64,000 nucleotides of DNA. Origin: Psychromonas marina (lineage in GTDB: Bacteria > Pseudomonadota > Gammaproteobacteria > Enterobacterales > Psychromonadaceae). This document shows, piece after piece, positions 1 through 8,672 of the stretch. Positions within the stretch are counted from its first letter, which is position 1, and every line of letters begins with the position of its first letter. The DNA lies in contig NZ_BSPQ01000001.1 of assembly GCF_030161115.1 (NCBI RefSeq), positions 248,001 through 312,000 of the forward strand. The letters run 5' to 3'. Under the pieces are notes generated by a model. It searched no databases. It saw only the letters and a list, made by a program, of their open reading frames with translations, and was not told the DNA's origin. Both the position numbers and the translations under genes were made by a program.

Positions 1-1
1 T

Positions 2-772
2 GGATTCATTGCCAATGATATGACCCCTCCAGGAATATTTATGGATAATATGCCCGCATTTGAATTTGGTGTATTAGAGCAATCACGTGATTTAGCCCTC
101 GCAATGCGTTTAAATTTCAGTCGTTCACAATCACAATCAACAGGTGACAAAGATTTAGAAACGGCACAAAGCAAACTTAATATTTCCCACAAAAGCTGGC
201 AATTACCCAGTGCTGAAAATGAATATAGCGATGCAATTAAAGCATTAAAGCGTTACCGTACACGATTAATATCAACAGAAAATAGCGATGCACAATTCTA
301 TACTCGCGCAGATAATTTAGGTGCATGGTTACGTGATGTTGAAAAACGTTTAGGCTCAATCTCACAAGAGCTAAGCGCAAGTGTCGGATACGATAGATTT
401 GATACAGCACTATCTGGCGACCCAACAGCAAAACAATCAACCGCAAGTGCAGCAGAGTTAGAAGTAAAAACCTCATGGTGGAAAATTGATGATGTATTTT
501 ATGAAAGCCGTGGTTCAACTTGGGCTATTTTGCATTTCTTAAAAGCCGTTGAGATTGATTTTGCCGACGTACTTGAGAAGAAAAATGCGCAGGCGAGTTT
601 AAAACAGATCATTCGTGACTTAGAGTCAACACAAGATACTGTCTGGTCGCCGATGGTCCTAAATGGTAACGGCTTTGGATTATTAGCCAACCATTCATTA
701 GTCATGGCAAATTACGTTTCGCGTGCGAATGCAGCGTTAATCGATCTGCGTATATTATTAGAGCAAGGTTAA
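2..772 (+). CDS. DUF2333 family protein, 5'-truncated by window edge
   Basis: The reading frame is open to the left edge, so the N-terminus lies outside; 256 residues are visible. The first visible residues, around the sequence TPPGIFMDNMPAFEFGVLEQ, look like the conserved core of DUF2333, a proteobacterial inner-membrane-associated family of unknown function. The rest is soluble and largely helical, with no further membrane segment. The next gene starts 4 bases after the stop, and its ribosome binding site lies inside this gene's end, so the two are probably co-transcribed. Family assignment is from memory of the motif; no function is known. Confidence 0.75.
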   Translation, partial: GFIANDMTPPGIFMDNMPAFEFGVLEQSRDLALAMRLNFSRSQSQSTGDKDLETAQSKLNISHKSWQLPSAENEYSDAIKALKRYRTRLISTENSDAQFYTRADNLGAWLRDVEKRLGSISQELSASVGYDRFDTALSGDPTAKQSTASAAELEVKTSWWKIDDVFYESRGSTWAILHFLKAVEIDFADVLEKKNAQASLKQIIRDLESTQDTVWSPMVLNGNGFGLLANHSLVMANYVSRANAALIDLRILLEQG

Positions 773-776
773 TAAG

Positions 777-1181
777 ATGAAAGGAGCAGGCGGTACATCG
801 GGTGGAATTGGAACATTCTTTATCGGTTTAATAATGATGATCGGAGGATTCTATTTATTGCTTAATGCCATATCTGTTACCTCTAATTTTTCACTAGGTC
901 GCAACTTATATCGGTTTTCAGGAATGGGAGGAAACTATTCGATTACCAGCGGTATGGTAATGATTCCTTTTATGTTTGGTATCGGCCTTATTTTCTACAA
1001 CAGTAAAAATATTATTGGCTGGGTATTAGCAATAGGATCGATTACAGCACTTATCTTTGGCGTTATTGCATCGATCCAGTTTAGTTTTAAAAGTATGACG
1101 GCTTTTGATTTGATCGTCATCTTAGTGCTTGCTATAGGTGGCTTAGGGCTGTTTTTTAAATCCTTAAAAAGCATGCCATAA
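777..1181 (+). CDS. small four-helix integral membrane protein, unknown function
   Basis: This encodes 134 residues with a glycine-rich start followed by about four hydrophobic segments (near residues 11-33, 57-75, 78-98 and 105-126), so it is an inner-membrane protein. I recognise no catalytic motif. An AAGG ribosome binding site sits at 765-768 inside the preceding DUF2333 gene, which supports this start and translational coupling. A strong bidirectional terminator follows 20 bases after the stop and closes the transcription unit. It may be an accessory partner of the DUF2333 protein, but that rests on position only. Confidence 0.7.
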   Translation: MKGAGGTSGGIGTFFIGLIMMIGGFYLLLNAISVTSNFSLGRNLYRFSGMGGNYSITSGMVMIPFMFGIGLIFYNSKNIIGWVLAIGSITALIFGVIASIQFSFKSMTAFDLIVILVLAIGGLGLFFKSLKSMP

Positions 1182-1200
1182 AATAAACGAGTCATTTACA

Positions 1201-1244
1201 GACATAAAAAAACCGCTTAAGGAGTTAAGCGGTTTTTTTATGTC
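1201..1244. terminator. bidirectional rho-independent terminator
   Basis: This is a perfect 20-bp inverted repeat (1201-1220 with 1225-1244) around the loop GGAG. It has an A-run on the left arm and a T-run on the right arm, so it can terminate the membrane-protein gene on + and the SEC-C gene on -. Confidence 0.95.
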
Positions 1245-1260
1245 TGGGCTTTATGAACGA

Positions 1261-1596
1261 TTAACCGCAGCACTTTTTGTATTTTTTACCGCTGCCACAT
1301 GAGCAAGGGTCATTACGCTTTGGTGTTTTCTCAAAAGTCGTTGTTTTAGGTTTATTTAGAAAACCTTCAAGCTCTACAATATTTTCTGCTTTGCTTTCAT
1401 TTACTTCAATATCAGCAAATAATCCATGCTCTGTTAAGAGTGCTTCAACTTCTACTTTTCTTGCTTCTGTTTGCACTAATAAAGCAAATGGGAAATCTTC
1501 TGTACCTGATTTTGCAGTACGTTTAGTATTAAAACCGTAACTTGAATGTTTTGGTTTCTTCTCTTTTTTCCCTTTAAAGAAAAATTTATCTGACAT
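1261..1596 (-). CDS. SEC-C / SWIM-type zinc-binding motif protein (PBPRA1643 family)
   Basis: This encodes 111 residues from the preferred ATG at 1596, which has GAGGA about 7 bases upstream; a longer frame to 1641 has no binding site. The extreme C-terminus carries a SEC-C zinc motif, RNDPCSCGSGKKYKKCCG, the same metal-binding tail found on SecA. The N-terminus is lysine-rich (FFFKGKKEKKPKH). The middle has a betaalpha-like segment that could be a small ACT-like fold. Small marine proteins of this kind are called the PBPRA1643 family and have no assigned function. It stands alone, between a terminator and the yjjPB pair. Confidence 0.85.
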   Translation of the reverse strand: MSDKFFFKGKKEKKPKHSSYGFNTKRTAKSGTEDFPFALLVQTEARKVEVEALLTEHGLFADIEVNESKAENIVELEGFLNKPKTTTFEKTPKRNDPCSCGSGKKYKKCCG

Positions 1597-1749
1597 GGTT
1601 TGTTCCTCAATATTAATTGAGCGCAGTTTATACGATTCCAAAAATGTATTAAAGCTATTAATAGCAATTGCAGCTAGAGAGGTATTAAGACTGCTCGAAC
1701 AAAATAGAGCAGTCTCAAAAATTTCAGTGAGATAAGAGGCTAAAAGCAG

Positions 1750-2214
1750 TTATACGATAGGTCTACCGCGATAAATTAATATTGAAGGTAGTGCTAAGCC
1801 AAAACTTAATGCGCCTAATATAAACAGTGTTTTCAAACCATTTTCTGTAATAATTTGCATTAACTCTACACTATAACCGGCGGTATTAAGCTCAACCAAA
1901 CCAATCATAGTGGTAAATGCGAAACTGCCAGGGATCATCGGGATAACCGATGCTACCGTGAAAACGGGCCTTGGAATTAAACGCTTACGCGACCAATACA
2001 GGCCTAAAAATCCCATTGAACTGGAGGCGATTAAAGTTGCCCACTCAATATGCAAGCCAAAATCCATCAACAAAAAGCGTAACGAGTGTGCAAATGCGCC
2101 GCCCACAGCACAATAGATCAACATTTTTTTAGGGACATTAAATACCATAGCAAAACCTACCGCCGGCACAGCAGCGAACATGGCATCGATGATGATTAAC
2201 GCTATCAACTCCAT
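1750..2214 (-). CDS. yjjB: threonine/serine exporter family, small membrane subunit (YjjB-like, DUF3815)
   Basis: This encodes 154 residues with five likely hydrophobic helices and the motif PMIPGSFAF, typical of the C-terminal half of ThrE exporters. In Corynebacterium ThrE both halves are one protein. In enterics they are split into YjjP and YjjB, and that is the arrangement here. E. coli YjjPB has been described as a succinate exporter and ThrE as a threonine/serine exporter, so the substrate cannot be set from sequence. It follows yjjP with a single base between stop and start, implying coupled translation and a two-subunit complex. Confidence 0.85.
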   Translation of the reverse strand: MELIALIIIDAMFAAVPAVGFAMVFNVPKKMLIYCAVGGAFAHSLRFLLMDFGLHIEWATLIASSSMGFLGLYWSRKRLIPRPVFTVASVIPMIPGSFAFTTMIGLVELNTAGYSVELMQIITENGLKTLFILGALSFGLALPSILIYRGRPIV

Positions 2215-2215
2215 G

Positions 2216-2989
2216 TTATAACCACCCAGATACGTTAGTTAAACTCATAGATGCAACAATCCCGATAGCCACACTAATACTTAGCAAGGTAGCAAATACC
2301 CAGCGTGCAATACCGGTACTGATATGTCCTTTCAGCATGTCAGATACAGCATTAATCAATGGAAAACCTGGTACTAATAACAATACCGAAGCCGCCATCG
2401 CAATTTGCGGGTTTTCACCAAACTCATAAATAACCCCAATACTCGCAATTGTAGTCGCCACAAAAGCCGCTAAAGCAAAGTTAACAAAGGGGTTATGGTG
2501 GCGATGGGCTAATTCTTGACGCAGGATCATCGCGCCAGAGGATGCAAAAAACGTAGTAATATAAACCGCTAAGTCACCGCCAAAAAAATGGCTAAAACTC
2601 GAACAAGACAGCCCGATCATAAATACCACTAACCAGCGGTTATATTTGTAGGGCTTGAGACGTGTTAAGCGCTCTTTCACTTGATCAGCTTCTAACAAAC
2701 TTTTTTCAAGCATGATACAGATACGTAAGACATCACAGACCATTTGCATATTAATGCCACGATCATAGCAACGCCTAGTGGTGGTTACACAATTGCCTTT
2801 AAATAAGCTAGTGATCACTATTGCATCAGAACTGACTGACAGCTCGATACTTTGTGCACCAAGCGCCACACCAATACGCTGCGTTGTTTGCTCAACAAGG
2901 CGACTCTCTGCACCATGCTGATGTAGTATTTGCCCCGCTGTAACTGCAATGCGGGTCAATTCCGTTTGTTGCTCATGACTTAAACTCAT
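2216..2989 (-). CDS. yjjP: threonine/serine exporter family, large subunit (YjjP-like, DUF1212)
   Basis: This encodes 257 residues. The N-terminal ~115 residues form the soluble DUF1212 part (LHQHGAESRLVEQTTQRIG, then a beta-rich stretch). About five membrane helices follow, including PGFPLINAVSDMLKGH, a hallmark of the ThrE family. It is the first gene of the yjjP-yjjB pair and its product should pair with YjjB in the inner membrane to export a small carboxylate or amino acid. The ribosome binding site is weak (GGATAAAG upstream). The exported substrate is unresolved. Confidence 0.85.
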   Translation of the reverse strand: MSLSHEQQTELTRIAVTAGQILHQHGAESRLVEQTTQRIGVALGAQSIELSVSSDAIVITSLFKGNCVTTTRRCYDRGINMQMVCDVLRICIMLEKSLLEADQVKERLTRLKPYKYNRWLVVFMIGLSCSSFSHFFGGDLAVYITTFFASSGAMILRQELAHRHHNPFVNFALAAFVATTIASIGVIYEFGENPQIAMAASVLLLVPGFPLINAVSDMLKGHISTGIARWVFATLLSISVAIGIVASMSLTNVSGWL

Positions 2990-3121
2990 GGAAGCTTTAT
3001 CCTGATGGTAAAAATAAAATGATAACTAAACTGAAAGATATTTCTTTGTTTTTTATCATACAAAATAGATGATTTAAGGAATACCTGAACTAATATGCAC
3101 TGCCGTTATGCAACCAATATT

Positions 3122-4078
3122 TTATATCTGCGATTCTGCTAATTTCAAATCTAAGGTCGCTTTAAGTAGCTTAAATAACAAAATAGCCGCATCAATCTCT
3201 TCTTTACGGTTTGTTAAGCTTTCAATATTCAGACCGAATGGAATATTTAACGGTAAACAAGCCTGCAGAATTTGTTCAAAATTGTTACGGTTAATTAACA
3301 ACGATTCTTTAAGTGGATTTTCAGACTCTAAAATACGTAACTTGGTTGCTTCTGGCACCGAGATACCTAACCATTCAATAAACTCTAATGTTTTAGCACT
3401 ACCACAAGGAGAGAATGTTAATACGATGCGTTTAGGCTTAACCCCATCAGCTTTACATTGAGAAGCATAACGCGTTAATAGGTCAATCGTCGCTTGTGCA
3501 TTATAAACCGCTTGAGAGATAAAAAAATCACATCCCTGCTGTACTTTATTACCAAGACGCAAATGCTCATCACCTTTGCTGATATGGCGTTCTGCAATGG
3601 TAACTCCACCTAAATGAAAGTCTAAATTATGCTTTTCTAATACACTGTAAGCATCGTTTAATGACAGTTTAATCTCACCTTCAGCCGACGGACTACCCAC
3701 CAGCACAATATCGCGTACCGAGAATTGGTGCCATGCATCATTTAACCAAGCAGAGAAGTCATTACCGTCACGTTGTGAAACACTTTTATAAGTGATCACC
3801 GGTTTATTGCATTTATCATGAAGCAGTTTGGAGTAAAGACGAGAATCATGGGTATATTTAAAAGGGAAAGGACGAGGTTTATCGATACGTGAAGTTTCAT
3901 CTTGAATATCGTAAACAATTAAACCGTCATAATCTATCTCATCTAATCGATTCAAAAGCTTATCCGCAATACCAGACACTAATTCAATGTCTGTATCCTG
4001 TTTTGGTGGTGTTGTGCCAATAAAATAAACGCCCTGTTTAGGATCACTAGATTTACTTTTTAAAATAGAGTCAGCCAT
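3122..4078 (-). CDS. methylenetetrahydrofolate reductase-like TIM-barrel protein
   Basis: This encodes 318 residues from ATG 4078, chosen because AAGGAAG lies just upstream; a longer frame to 4117 is less likely. The pattern GGVTIAERH, then LRLGNKVQQGCDFFISQAVY, then IPFGLNIESLTNRKEE follows the second half of MetF barrels, where a conserved K-x-GADFxITQ segment lines the flavin/folate site. Similarity to MetF is weak and the usual N-terminal signatures are altered, so it may not be the methionine-pathway enzyme. It is a single gene, divergent from rsmE across about 130 bases. The fold is fairly secure; the activity is not. Confidence 0.65.
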   Translation of the reverse strand: MADSILKSKSSDPKQGVYFIGTTPPKQDTDIELVSGIADKLLNRLDEIDYDGLIVYDIQDETSRIDKPRPFPFKYTHDSRLYSKLLHDKCNKPVITYKSVSQRDGNDFSAWLNDAWHQFSVRDIVLVGSPSAEGEIKLSLNDAYSVLEKHNLDFHLGGVTIAERHISKGDEHLRLGNKVQQGCDFFISQAVYNAQATIDLLTRYASQCKADGVKPKRIVLTFSPCGSAKTLEFIEWLGISVPEATKLRILESENPLKESLLINRNNFEQILQACLPLNIPFGLNIESLTNRKEEIDAAILLFKLLKATLDLKLAESQI

Positions 4079-4209
4079 GCATACTTCCTTGAAATAATTG
4101 AGCGCAAATTGTCGCATAGTTAGTAATTAATTAATAACAATAAGCGTTAGTTTTCAACAAACTTTTCGCGTTATACTTAAGCCATTATTAGTTAACAGTG
4201 CTAAACATT

Positions 4210-4938
4210 ATGCGACAACCTAGATTTTATGACTCACAGCCATTCAGTATCGATACAACTTATACGCTTGGTGATGACGCAACTCAACATATCCGTGTAT
4301 TACGCCTTAAAGTTGGCGTGACTATTACGCTATTTAATGGTGAAGGTGGTGAGTTTCATGCAACCCTAAGCGATGTGCAAAAACGCAGCTGTAGCGTACA
4401 CATTGATAGCTTTCATGAAACAACGAATGAAAGCCCACTCCACTTGCATTTAGGACAGGTTATATCACGTGGTGATCGCATGGAGTTTGTTATTCAAAAA
4501 GCGGTTGAATTAGGCGTAAATGAGATAACCCCACTGATTAGTGAACGCTGTGGCGTCAAAATTAATGTTGAACGTATGGCAAAAAAACAACAACAATGGC
4601 AAAAGATAGCGATTGCTGCCTGTGAACAATCAGGTCGCAATATTGTGCCTGTTATCCATTCCACCAAGCAACTGAACGAGTGGTGTGCAACCAATAGCGA
4701 TGCAGTGAAACTCACTCTGCATCCGCGTGCTAAATACTCGATTAATACTTTGCCAGAGCAACTCAATAATATTGCATTGCTAATTGGTCCTGAGGGTGGC
4801 CTTAGTGACCAAGAGATTGAGTTAACAGAAACACTTAACTTTACTGAAACGCTTCTTGGCCCGCGTGTTTTACGCACGGAAACAGCAGCATTAACCGCAA
4901 TTACTGCACTACAATGTCGCTTTGGCGATCTAGCTTAG
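4210..4938 (+). CDS. rsmE: 16S rRNA (uracil1498-N3)-methyltransferase RsmE
   Basis: This encodes 242 residues from ATG 4210, aligned with the E. coli start (MR-PR-Y); an in-frame ATG at 4198 adds four residues and cannot be excluded. An N-terminal PUA-like domain is followed by a SPOUT (trefoil-knot) methyltransferase domain with the S-adenosylmethionine loop IGPEGGLSDQEIE and the knot LGPRVLRTETAALTAI. It methylates U1498 of the small-subunit rRNA. It is first in an rsmE-gshB-yqgE-ruvX run in the same order as E. coli. Confidence 0.95.
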   Translation: MRQPRFYDSQPFSIDTTYTLGDDATQHIRVLRLKVGVTITLFNGEGGEFHATLSDVQKRSCSVHIDSFHETTNESPLHLHLGQVISRGDRMEFVIQKAVELGVNEITPLISERCGVKINVERMAKKQQQWQKIAIAACEQSGRNIVPVIHSTKQLNEWCATNSDAVKLTLHPRAKYSINTLPEQLNNIALLIGPEGGLSDQEIELTETLNFTETLLGPRVLRTETAALTAITALQCRFGDLA

Positions 4939-4947
4939 GATAAAATA

Positions 4948-5895
4948 ATGACTATTAAAATCGGGATCGTAATGGATCCAATTAAAGACGTAAAAATTCA
5001 TAAAGACTCAAGCTTTGCGATGTTGTTAGAAGCGCAGTCACGTGGTTGGGAACTCTACTACATGGAGATGAAAGATCTTTATTTAGATGACGGACGCTGT
5101 TTTGCAAGCTCTCAAAAGCTGACGGTACAACGTGAAGTGGGGAACTTTTACCAACTTGAAGAAGCCGTTGAGCATCCCCTTGCAGAGCTAGATGCCGTAT
5201 TAATGCGTAAAGATCCTCCTTTTGATACCGAGTTTATCTATGCGACTTATATGCTTGAACGCGCTGAAGAGGAAGGTTGTTTAATCGTTAATAAACCTCA
5301 AAGCCTACGTGATGCAAACGAGAAGTTGTTTACCGCTTGGTTTAGTGAATTTACCGCAACAACATTAGTAACGCGCAGCAGCGACAGAATCCGCGCCTTC
5401 CACAATAAACATAAAGACGTCATCTTAAAACCACTTGATGGCATGGGTGGCGCATCAATTTTCCGTATCAAAGAGAAAGATGCCAACTTAGGTGTGATCA
5501 TCGAAACTCTTACAGAGCATGAAAACCGTTACTGTATGGCACAAGCGTTTATCCCTGACATTACCAGTGGTGATAAACGTATCTTAATCGTTGATGGCGA
5601 GCCAATGCCCTATTCACTTGCTCGTATTCCTGCGAAAGGTGAAACACGTGGTAACTTAGCCGCTGGCGGTCGTGGTGTTGCACAACCTCTTTCAGAGTCT
5701 GATTGGCACATTGCGAATAGCATCGGTCCTACCCTTAAAGAGAAAGGGCTTATTTTTGTCGGGCTTGATGTCATTGGTGACAAAGTGACTGAGATTAATG
5801 TGACTAGCCCAACCTGCATTCAAGAAATAGATAATGCATATGGTACTAATATTGCGGGTAAATTAATGGATGCTATCGAAAAACGCATTCGATAA
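4948..5895 (+). CDS. gshB: glutathione synthetase
   Basis: This encodes 315 residues, the usual GshB length. It adds glycine to gamma-glutamylcysteine using ATP, the last step of glutathione synthesis. An N-terminal domain (IKIGIVMDPI) precedes an ATP-grasp domain with VILKPLDGMGGASIF near residue 155 and the metal-binding end EINVTSPTCIQEID. An AGGA binding site at 4937-4940 overlaps the end of rsmE, so the two genes are probably co-transcribed. A strong hairpin lies between this gene and yqgE. Confidence 0.97.
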   Translation: MTIKIGIVMDPIKDVKIHKDSSFAMLLEAQSRGWELYYMEMKDLYLDDGRCFASSQKLTVQREVGNFYQLEEAVEHPLAELDAVLMRKDPPFDTEFIYATYMLERAEEEGCLIVNKPQSLRDANEKLFTAWFSEFTATTLVTRSSDRIRAFHNKHKDVILKPLDGMGGASIFRIKEKDANLGVIIETLTEHENRYCMAQAFIPDITSGDKRILIVDGEPMPYSLARIPAKGETRGNLAAGGRGVAQPLSESDWHIANSIGPTLKEKGLIFVGLDVIGDKVTEINVTSPTCIQEIDNAYGTNIAGKLMDAIEKRIR

Positions 5896-5949
5896 GTTGC
5901 CATAAGTTGCAATACGTTGCCATACTCCAAATAGATGAAGTATGGCAAC
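5891..5949 (+). repeat. three decamer repeats and an 11-bp hairpin before yqgE
   Basis: From 5891, three near-identical 10-base units of the type NATAAGTTGC follow the gshB stop. The last merges into an inverted repeat, GTTGCCATACT (5916-5926) with its complement at 5939-5949, around a 12-base loop. There is no T-run, so it is not a standard terminator. It ends two bases before the AAGGAC binding site of yqgE and might affect yqgE translation or message stability. Confidence 0.7.
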
Positions 5950-5964
5950 AGCAAGGACCTTCAC

Positions 5965-6603
5965 ATGACAGATAAAAACATTGAAAGCAGTAAGCCTGAA
6001 CTCCAAGGCAATGAAATTTGTGTTAGTGGTGAGAATACAGAAGTAATCAATACCCTTAAAAATCATTTCTTAATTGCAATGCCAGTATTGACTGATCCCT
6101 ACTTTAAAAAATCAGTGGTTTACCTGTGTGAACATGATGAAGGTGGTGCGATGGGGTTTATCATTAATTTCCCAGTTAAACTGACGGTGCAAGAGCTACT
6201 TAGCAATGTAGAAACAATTAGCCACCAGCCAGATCCACCACTTACGAATCCTGTATTTTTAGGCGGGCCACTTGAGCTTGAACGCGGCTTTGTATTACAT
6301 AGCCCGCTCAGCGACAACTCACAAAGTACTGAGCTCAATGAACAATTATTATTGTCTAACTCTAATGCCGTATTATCAACATTAGGGACTGACAATGAAC
6401 CTGAAAAATATATGGTGACTTTAGGTTATGCAAGCTGGAGTTCAGGACAGCTAGAGCAAGAGGTTATCGATAACCATTGGCTAACCATTGAAAGTGAGAA
6501 TGATATTATCTTTAATACTCCCGTTGAAAAACGTTGGAGTGAATCATTACAGCGTTTAGGTATTTCACCAGAACAATTAACCACCACAAGCGGACATGCA
6601 TGA
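5965..6603 (+). CDS. yqgE: UPF0301 (DUF179) family protein YqgE
   Basis: This encodes 212 residues from ATG 5965, which has AAGGAC 7 bases upstream. The family core starts near residue 34 with [20 protein letters not shown], then [16 protein letters not shown]. The approximately 30-residue N-terminal extension is longer than in E. coli YqgE, which starts almost at this motif. The biochemical role is not established; it is nearly always next to ruvX. Its stop overlaps the ruvX start by 4 bases (ATGA), a translational coupling arrangement. Confidence 0.93.
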   Translation: MTDKNIESSKPELQGNEICVSGENTEVINTLKNHFLIAMPVLTDPYFKKSVVYLCEHDEGGAMGFIINFPVKLTVQELLSNVETISHQPDPPLTNPVFLGGPLELERGFVLHSPLSDNSQSTELNEQLLLSNSNAVLSTLGTDNEPEKYMVTLGYASWSSGQLEQEVIDNHWLTIESENDIIFNTPVEKRWSESLQRLGISPEQLTTTSGHA

Positions 6604-7064
6604 CAATCAATATGACAACAAGTACAAACACGGATAAAGCCCCACAGACACTGCTCGGCTTTGATTTCGGCACCAAGAGTATTGGCGTTGCTACTGGGCA
6701 AATGATCACCGCAACCGCACAACCTATCGACGCAATTAAAGCAAACGATGGTATTCCTAACTGGGATACGGTGGAGAAAGTAATTAAAGAGTGGCAGCCA
6801 GATTTAGTCGTGGTTGGCTTACCCTTGAATATGGATGGCACTGAGCAAGCCATTACACAACGCGCTAAAAAGTTTGCCAATCGTCTTAATGGACGTTTTG
6901 GGGTAAAAACCGCCCTACAAGATGAACGCCTTACTACAGCCAGTGCTAAAGAGTTTATTTTTGAACGCGGGGGATTTAAAGCGTTAGATAAAGGCAAGAT
7001 AGACAGCGTTTCCGCTGCCTTAATATTAGAGAGTTGGATGGAAAATTATTATCATCAACCTTGA
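6600..7064 (+). CDS. ruvX: Holliday junction resolvase-like / pre-16S rRNA nuclease RuvX (YqgF)
   Basis: This encodes 154 residues with an RNase H-like fold: [14 protein letters not shown] near residue 18 carries the first catalytic Asp, [13 protein letters not shown] is the second strand motif, and [11 protein letters not shown] and [12 protein letters not shown] supply the remaining acidic residues. In E. coli YqgF is needed for 5' maturation of 16S rRNA. About 15 extra residues precede the usual start, so MTTSTNTDK (four codons in) is an alternative start. The 3' end overlaps the convergent hemerythrin gene by 10 bases. Confidence 0.95.
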   Translation: MTINMTTSTNTDKAPQTLLGFDFGTKSIGVATGQMITATAQPIDAIKANDGIPNWDTVEKVIKEWQPDLVVVGLPLNMDGTEQAITQRAKKFANRLNGRFGVKTALQDERLTTASAKEFIFERGGFKALDKGKIDSVSAALILESWMENYYHQP

Positions 7065-7594
7065 TTAATACGCTCAGCAAGCGCTTTATACTCTTCACCA
7101 ATATTATCGCCAAACAGTGGATCATCATAATGGTTATGTTGCCACTGTTGTTGAAGGTTAACCCAATCATCGGCTGATAAACTTGCACGAATAGCTGGCA
7201 AAATTTGGGATTCTTCATACATTAGGTGCACCGCTTGCATCTCAACAAAGTTAGTCAACTTCTCAATGCATAACTCCTTTGGCACAATTGCATCTAACAA
7301 TACCATCTCAACTAGCTCATCAAGTTCAACCGTCGCTCCCTTAATCAGTTTATGTTCTCGTGATAAACGATTAGCAACTTCATCAGGTACCACCCTATAC
7401 TTTAGATAATGAGCATAAATAAGATCTTCCATCGGATGGTGATACTTATCAGAATAGTTTCTTAAATAGCTAATAATGACCTTAATTAAACGATAATCAA
7501 TCTCTTCATCATTCTCTAATAAATTAATTTTTTTACGTAATATTCTGAGCAACTGATTAATATTACGGTGATCATTGTGAATAATTTCTAGCAT
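7055..7594 (-). CDS. hemerythrin-like HHE domain protein
   Basis: This encodes 179 residues with histidine/glutamate spacing of a four-helix hemerythrin cation-binding domain: HNDH near residue 6, [11 protein letters not shown] near residue 50, SREHK near residue 80 and [11 protein letters not shown] near residue 123. The family binds a diiron centre and is linked to oxygen or nitric oxide sensing or iron-sulfur repair (YtfE-like). It lacks the N-terminal cysteine domain of YtfE. It is a single gene, its end overlapping ruvX by 10 bases on the other strand. The exact ligand is unknown. Confidence 0.88.
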   Translation of the reverse strand: MLEIIHNDHRNINQLLRILRKKINLLENDEEIDYRLIKVIISYLRNYSDKYHHPMEDLIYAHYLKYRVVPDEVANRLSREHKLIKGATVELDELVEMVLLDAIVPKELCIEKLTNFVEMQAVHLMYEESQILPAIRASLSADDWVNLQQQWQHNHYDDPLFGDNIGEEYKALAERINQG

Positions 7595-7667
7595 AGTAGG
7601 TATCCATTTTTGAATTCAGTGCTTAGTATAATCACTGAAAAAGATAAAATCTCTGGCTTAAGTCAAA

Positions 7668-8318
7668 CTACCAGTTGATTTTACTTTTACTAAAAGAGGT
7701 TAATATTTCATTAACTTCGCTAAAATGCCCGCAACCTAGAAATCCACGATATGCCGACAAAGGTGATGGGTGAGTTGACTTTAAAACACGATGTTTATTG
7801 CTATCAATGAAGTGGCCTTTTTTATGTGCATAGCTGCCCCAGAGAAGAAAGATAATATCAGACTGTGTTTCGTTTAAGTGTTTAATCACATTATCAGTAA
7901 AGGTTTCCCAACCTTGTTTAGCGTGGCTTCCTGCATTACTTTTTTCTACCGTTAATACGGCATTTAATAACAAAACCCCCTGCTCAGCCCAATGCGTTAA
8001 ATTACCCGACTCAGGTGCTTCAAAGCCATCAATACTCGCCGCTAACTCTTTATAAATATTACGTAATGAAGGCGGCACTTTGACACCATCAGGAACCGAA
8101 AAACTTAATCCGTGTGCCTGCCCTTCACCATGATAAGGATCCTGTCCTAAAATAACCACTTTGACACTTTCTAACGGTGTTAACTGCAATGCATTAAAGC
8201 GTAAATGATCTGCTGGGTAGATCGCTTTACCCTGCTTTTCCTCATTTTCTAAAAAAGTTGAAAGCGTTTGATAATACGCTTTTTTTTGTTCTACTTTTAG
8301 GAATTCATTCCAACTCAT
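7668..8318 (-). CDS. ung: uracil-DNA glycosylase
   Basis: This encodes 216 residues from ATG 8318 (MSWNEF), with GAGGAA upstream; a frame to 8348 adds ten unlikely residues. Family 1 UDG motifs are intact: VVILGQDPYHGEGQAHG with the catalytic Asp near residue 62, the uracil-specificity strand VLLLNAVLTVE, and the minor-groove loop HPSPLSAYRGF with the catalytic His. It removes uracil from DNA at the start of base-excision repair. It is monocistronic, with a long divergent region toward grcA. Confidence 0.97.
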   Translation of the reverse strand: MSWNEFLKVEQKKAYYQTLSTFLENEEKQGKAIYPADHLRFNALQLTPLESVKVVILGQDPYHGEGQAHGLSFSVPDGVKVPPSLRNIYKELAASIDGFEAPESGNLTHWAEQGVLLLNAVLTVEKSNAGSHAKQGWETFTDNVIKHLNETQSDIIFLLWGSYAHKKGHFIDSNKHRVLKSTHPSPLSAYRGFLGCGHFSEVNEILTSFSKSKINW

Positions 8319-8348
8319 CTTTGTTCCTCGACCGTTTTTACTTTTCAC

Positions 8349-8672
8349 AAATATAACACATAAGCAATTGTTAAATATTAACTTTATTTTAACATTTCAT
8401 TAACCACCCACTATGATGTATTATTACACCCTCGAAAATTGACCTAAAACAAAGTCTTACAAGCAACATAACGGCGTTACAGAAAAAGCACTGACATAGC
8501 GCAACAAATAATCAATTAACCCACAGAAAAAATATGTGATTATTGATTTACATCAAGCAAAGTAGCCCATATAATCAAGGTAGATTTATTAAACGCAGTT
8601 TTGTATATTCGTCGAATTGTTACGTAACTGTAATTTTATTACATACTTTAAACTTTATTTAAGGAGCTCAAC
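8349..8672. other. intergenic region between ung and grcA (324 bp)
   Basis: This AT-rich divergent region holds the grcA promoter with its FNR box at 8543-8556. I see no other gene or structured RNA in it. Confidence 0.6.
8543..8586 (+). promoter_or_regulatory. FNR box and -10 candidates upstream of grcA
   Basis: TTGATTTACATCAA at 8543-8556 is a perfect match to the FNR consensus (TTGAT-N4-ATCAA). Two -10 candidates follow: TATAAT at 8570-8575, which would put FNR near -32, and TAGATT at 8581-8586, which would put it near -43, closer to the classic -41.5 activating position. The site fits anaerobic activation of grcA, as known in E. coli. Confidence 0.85.
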
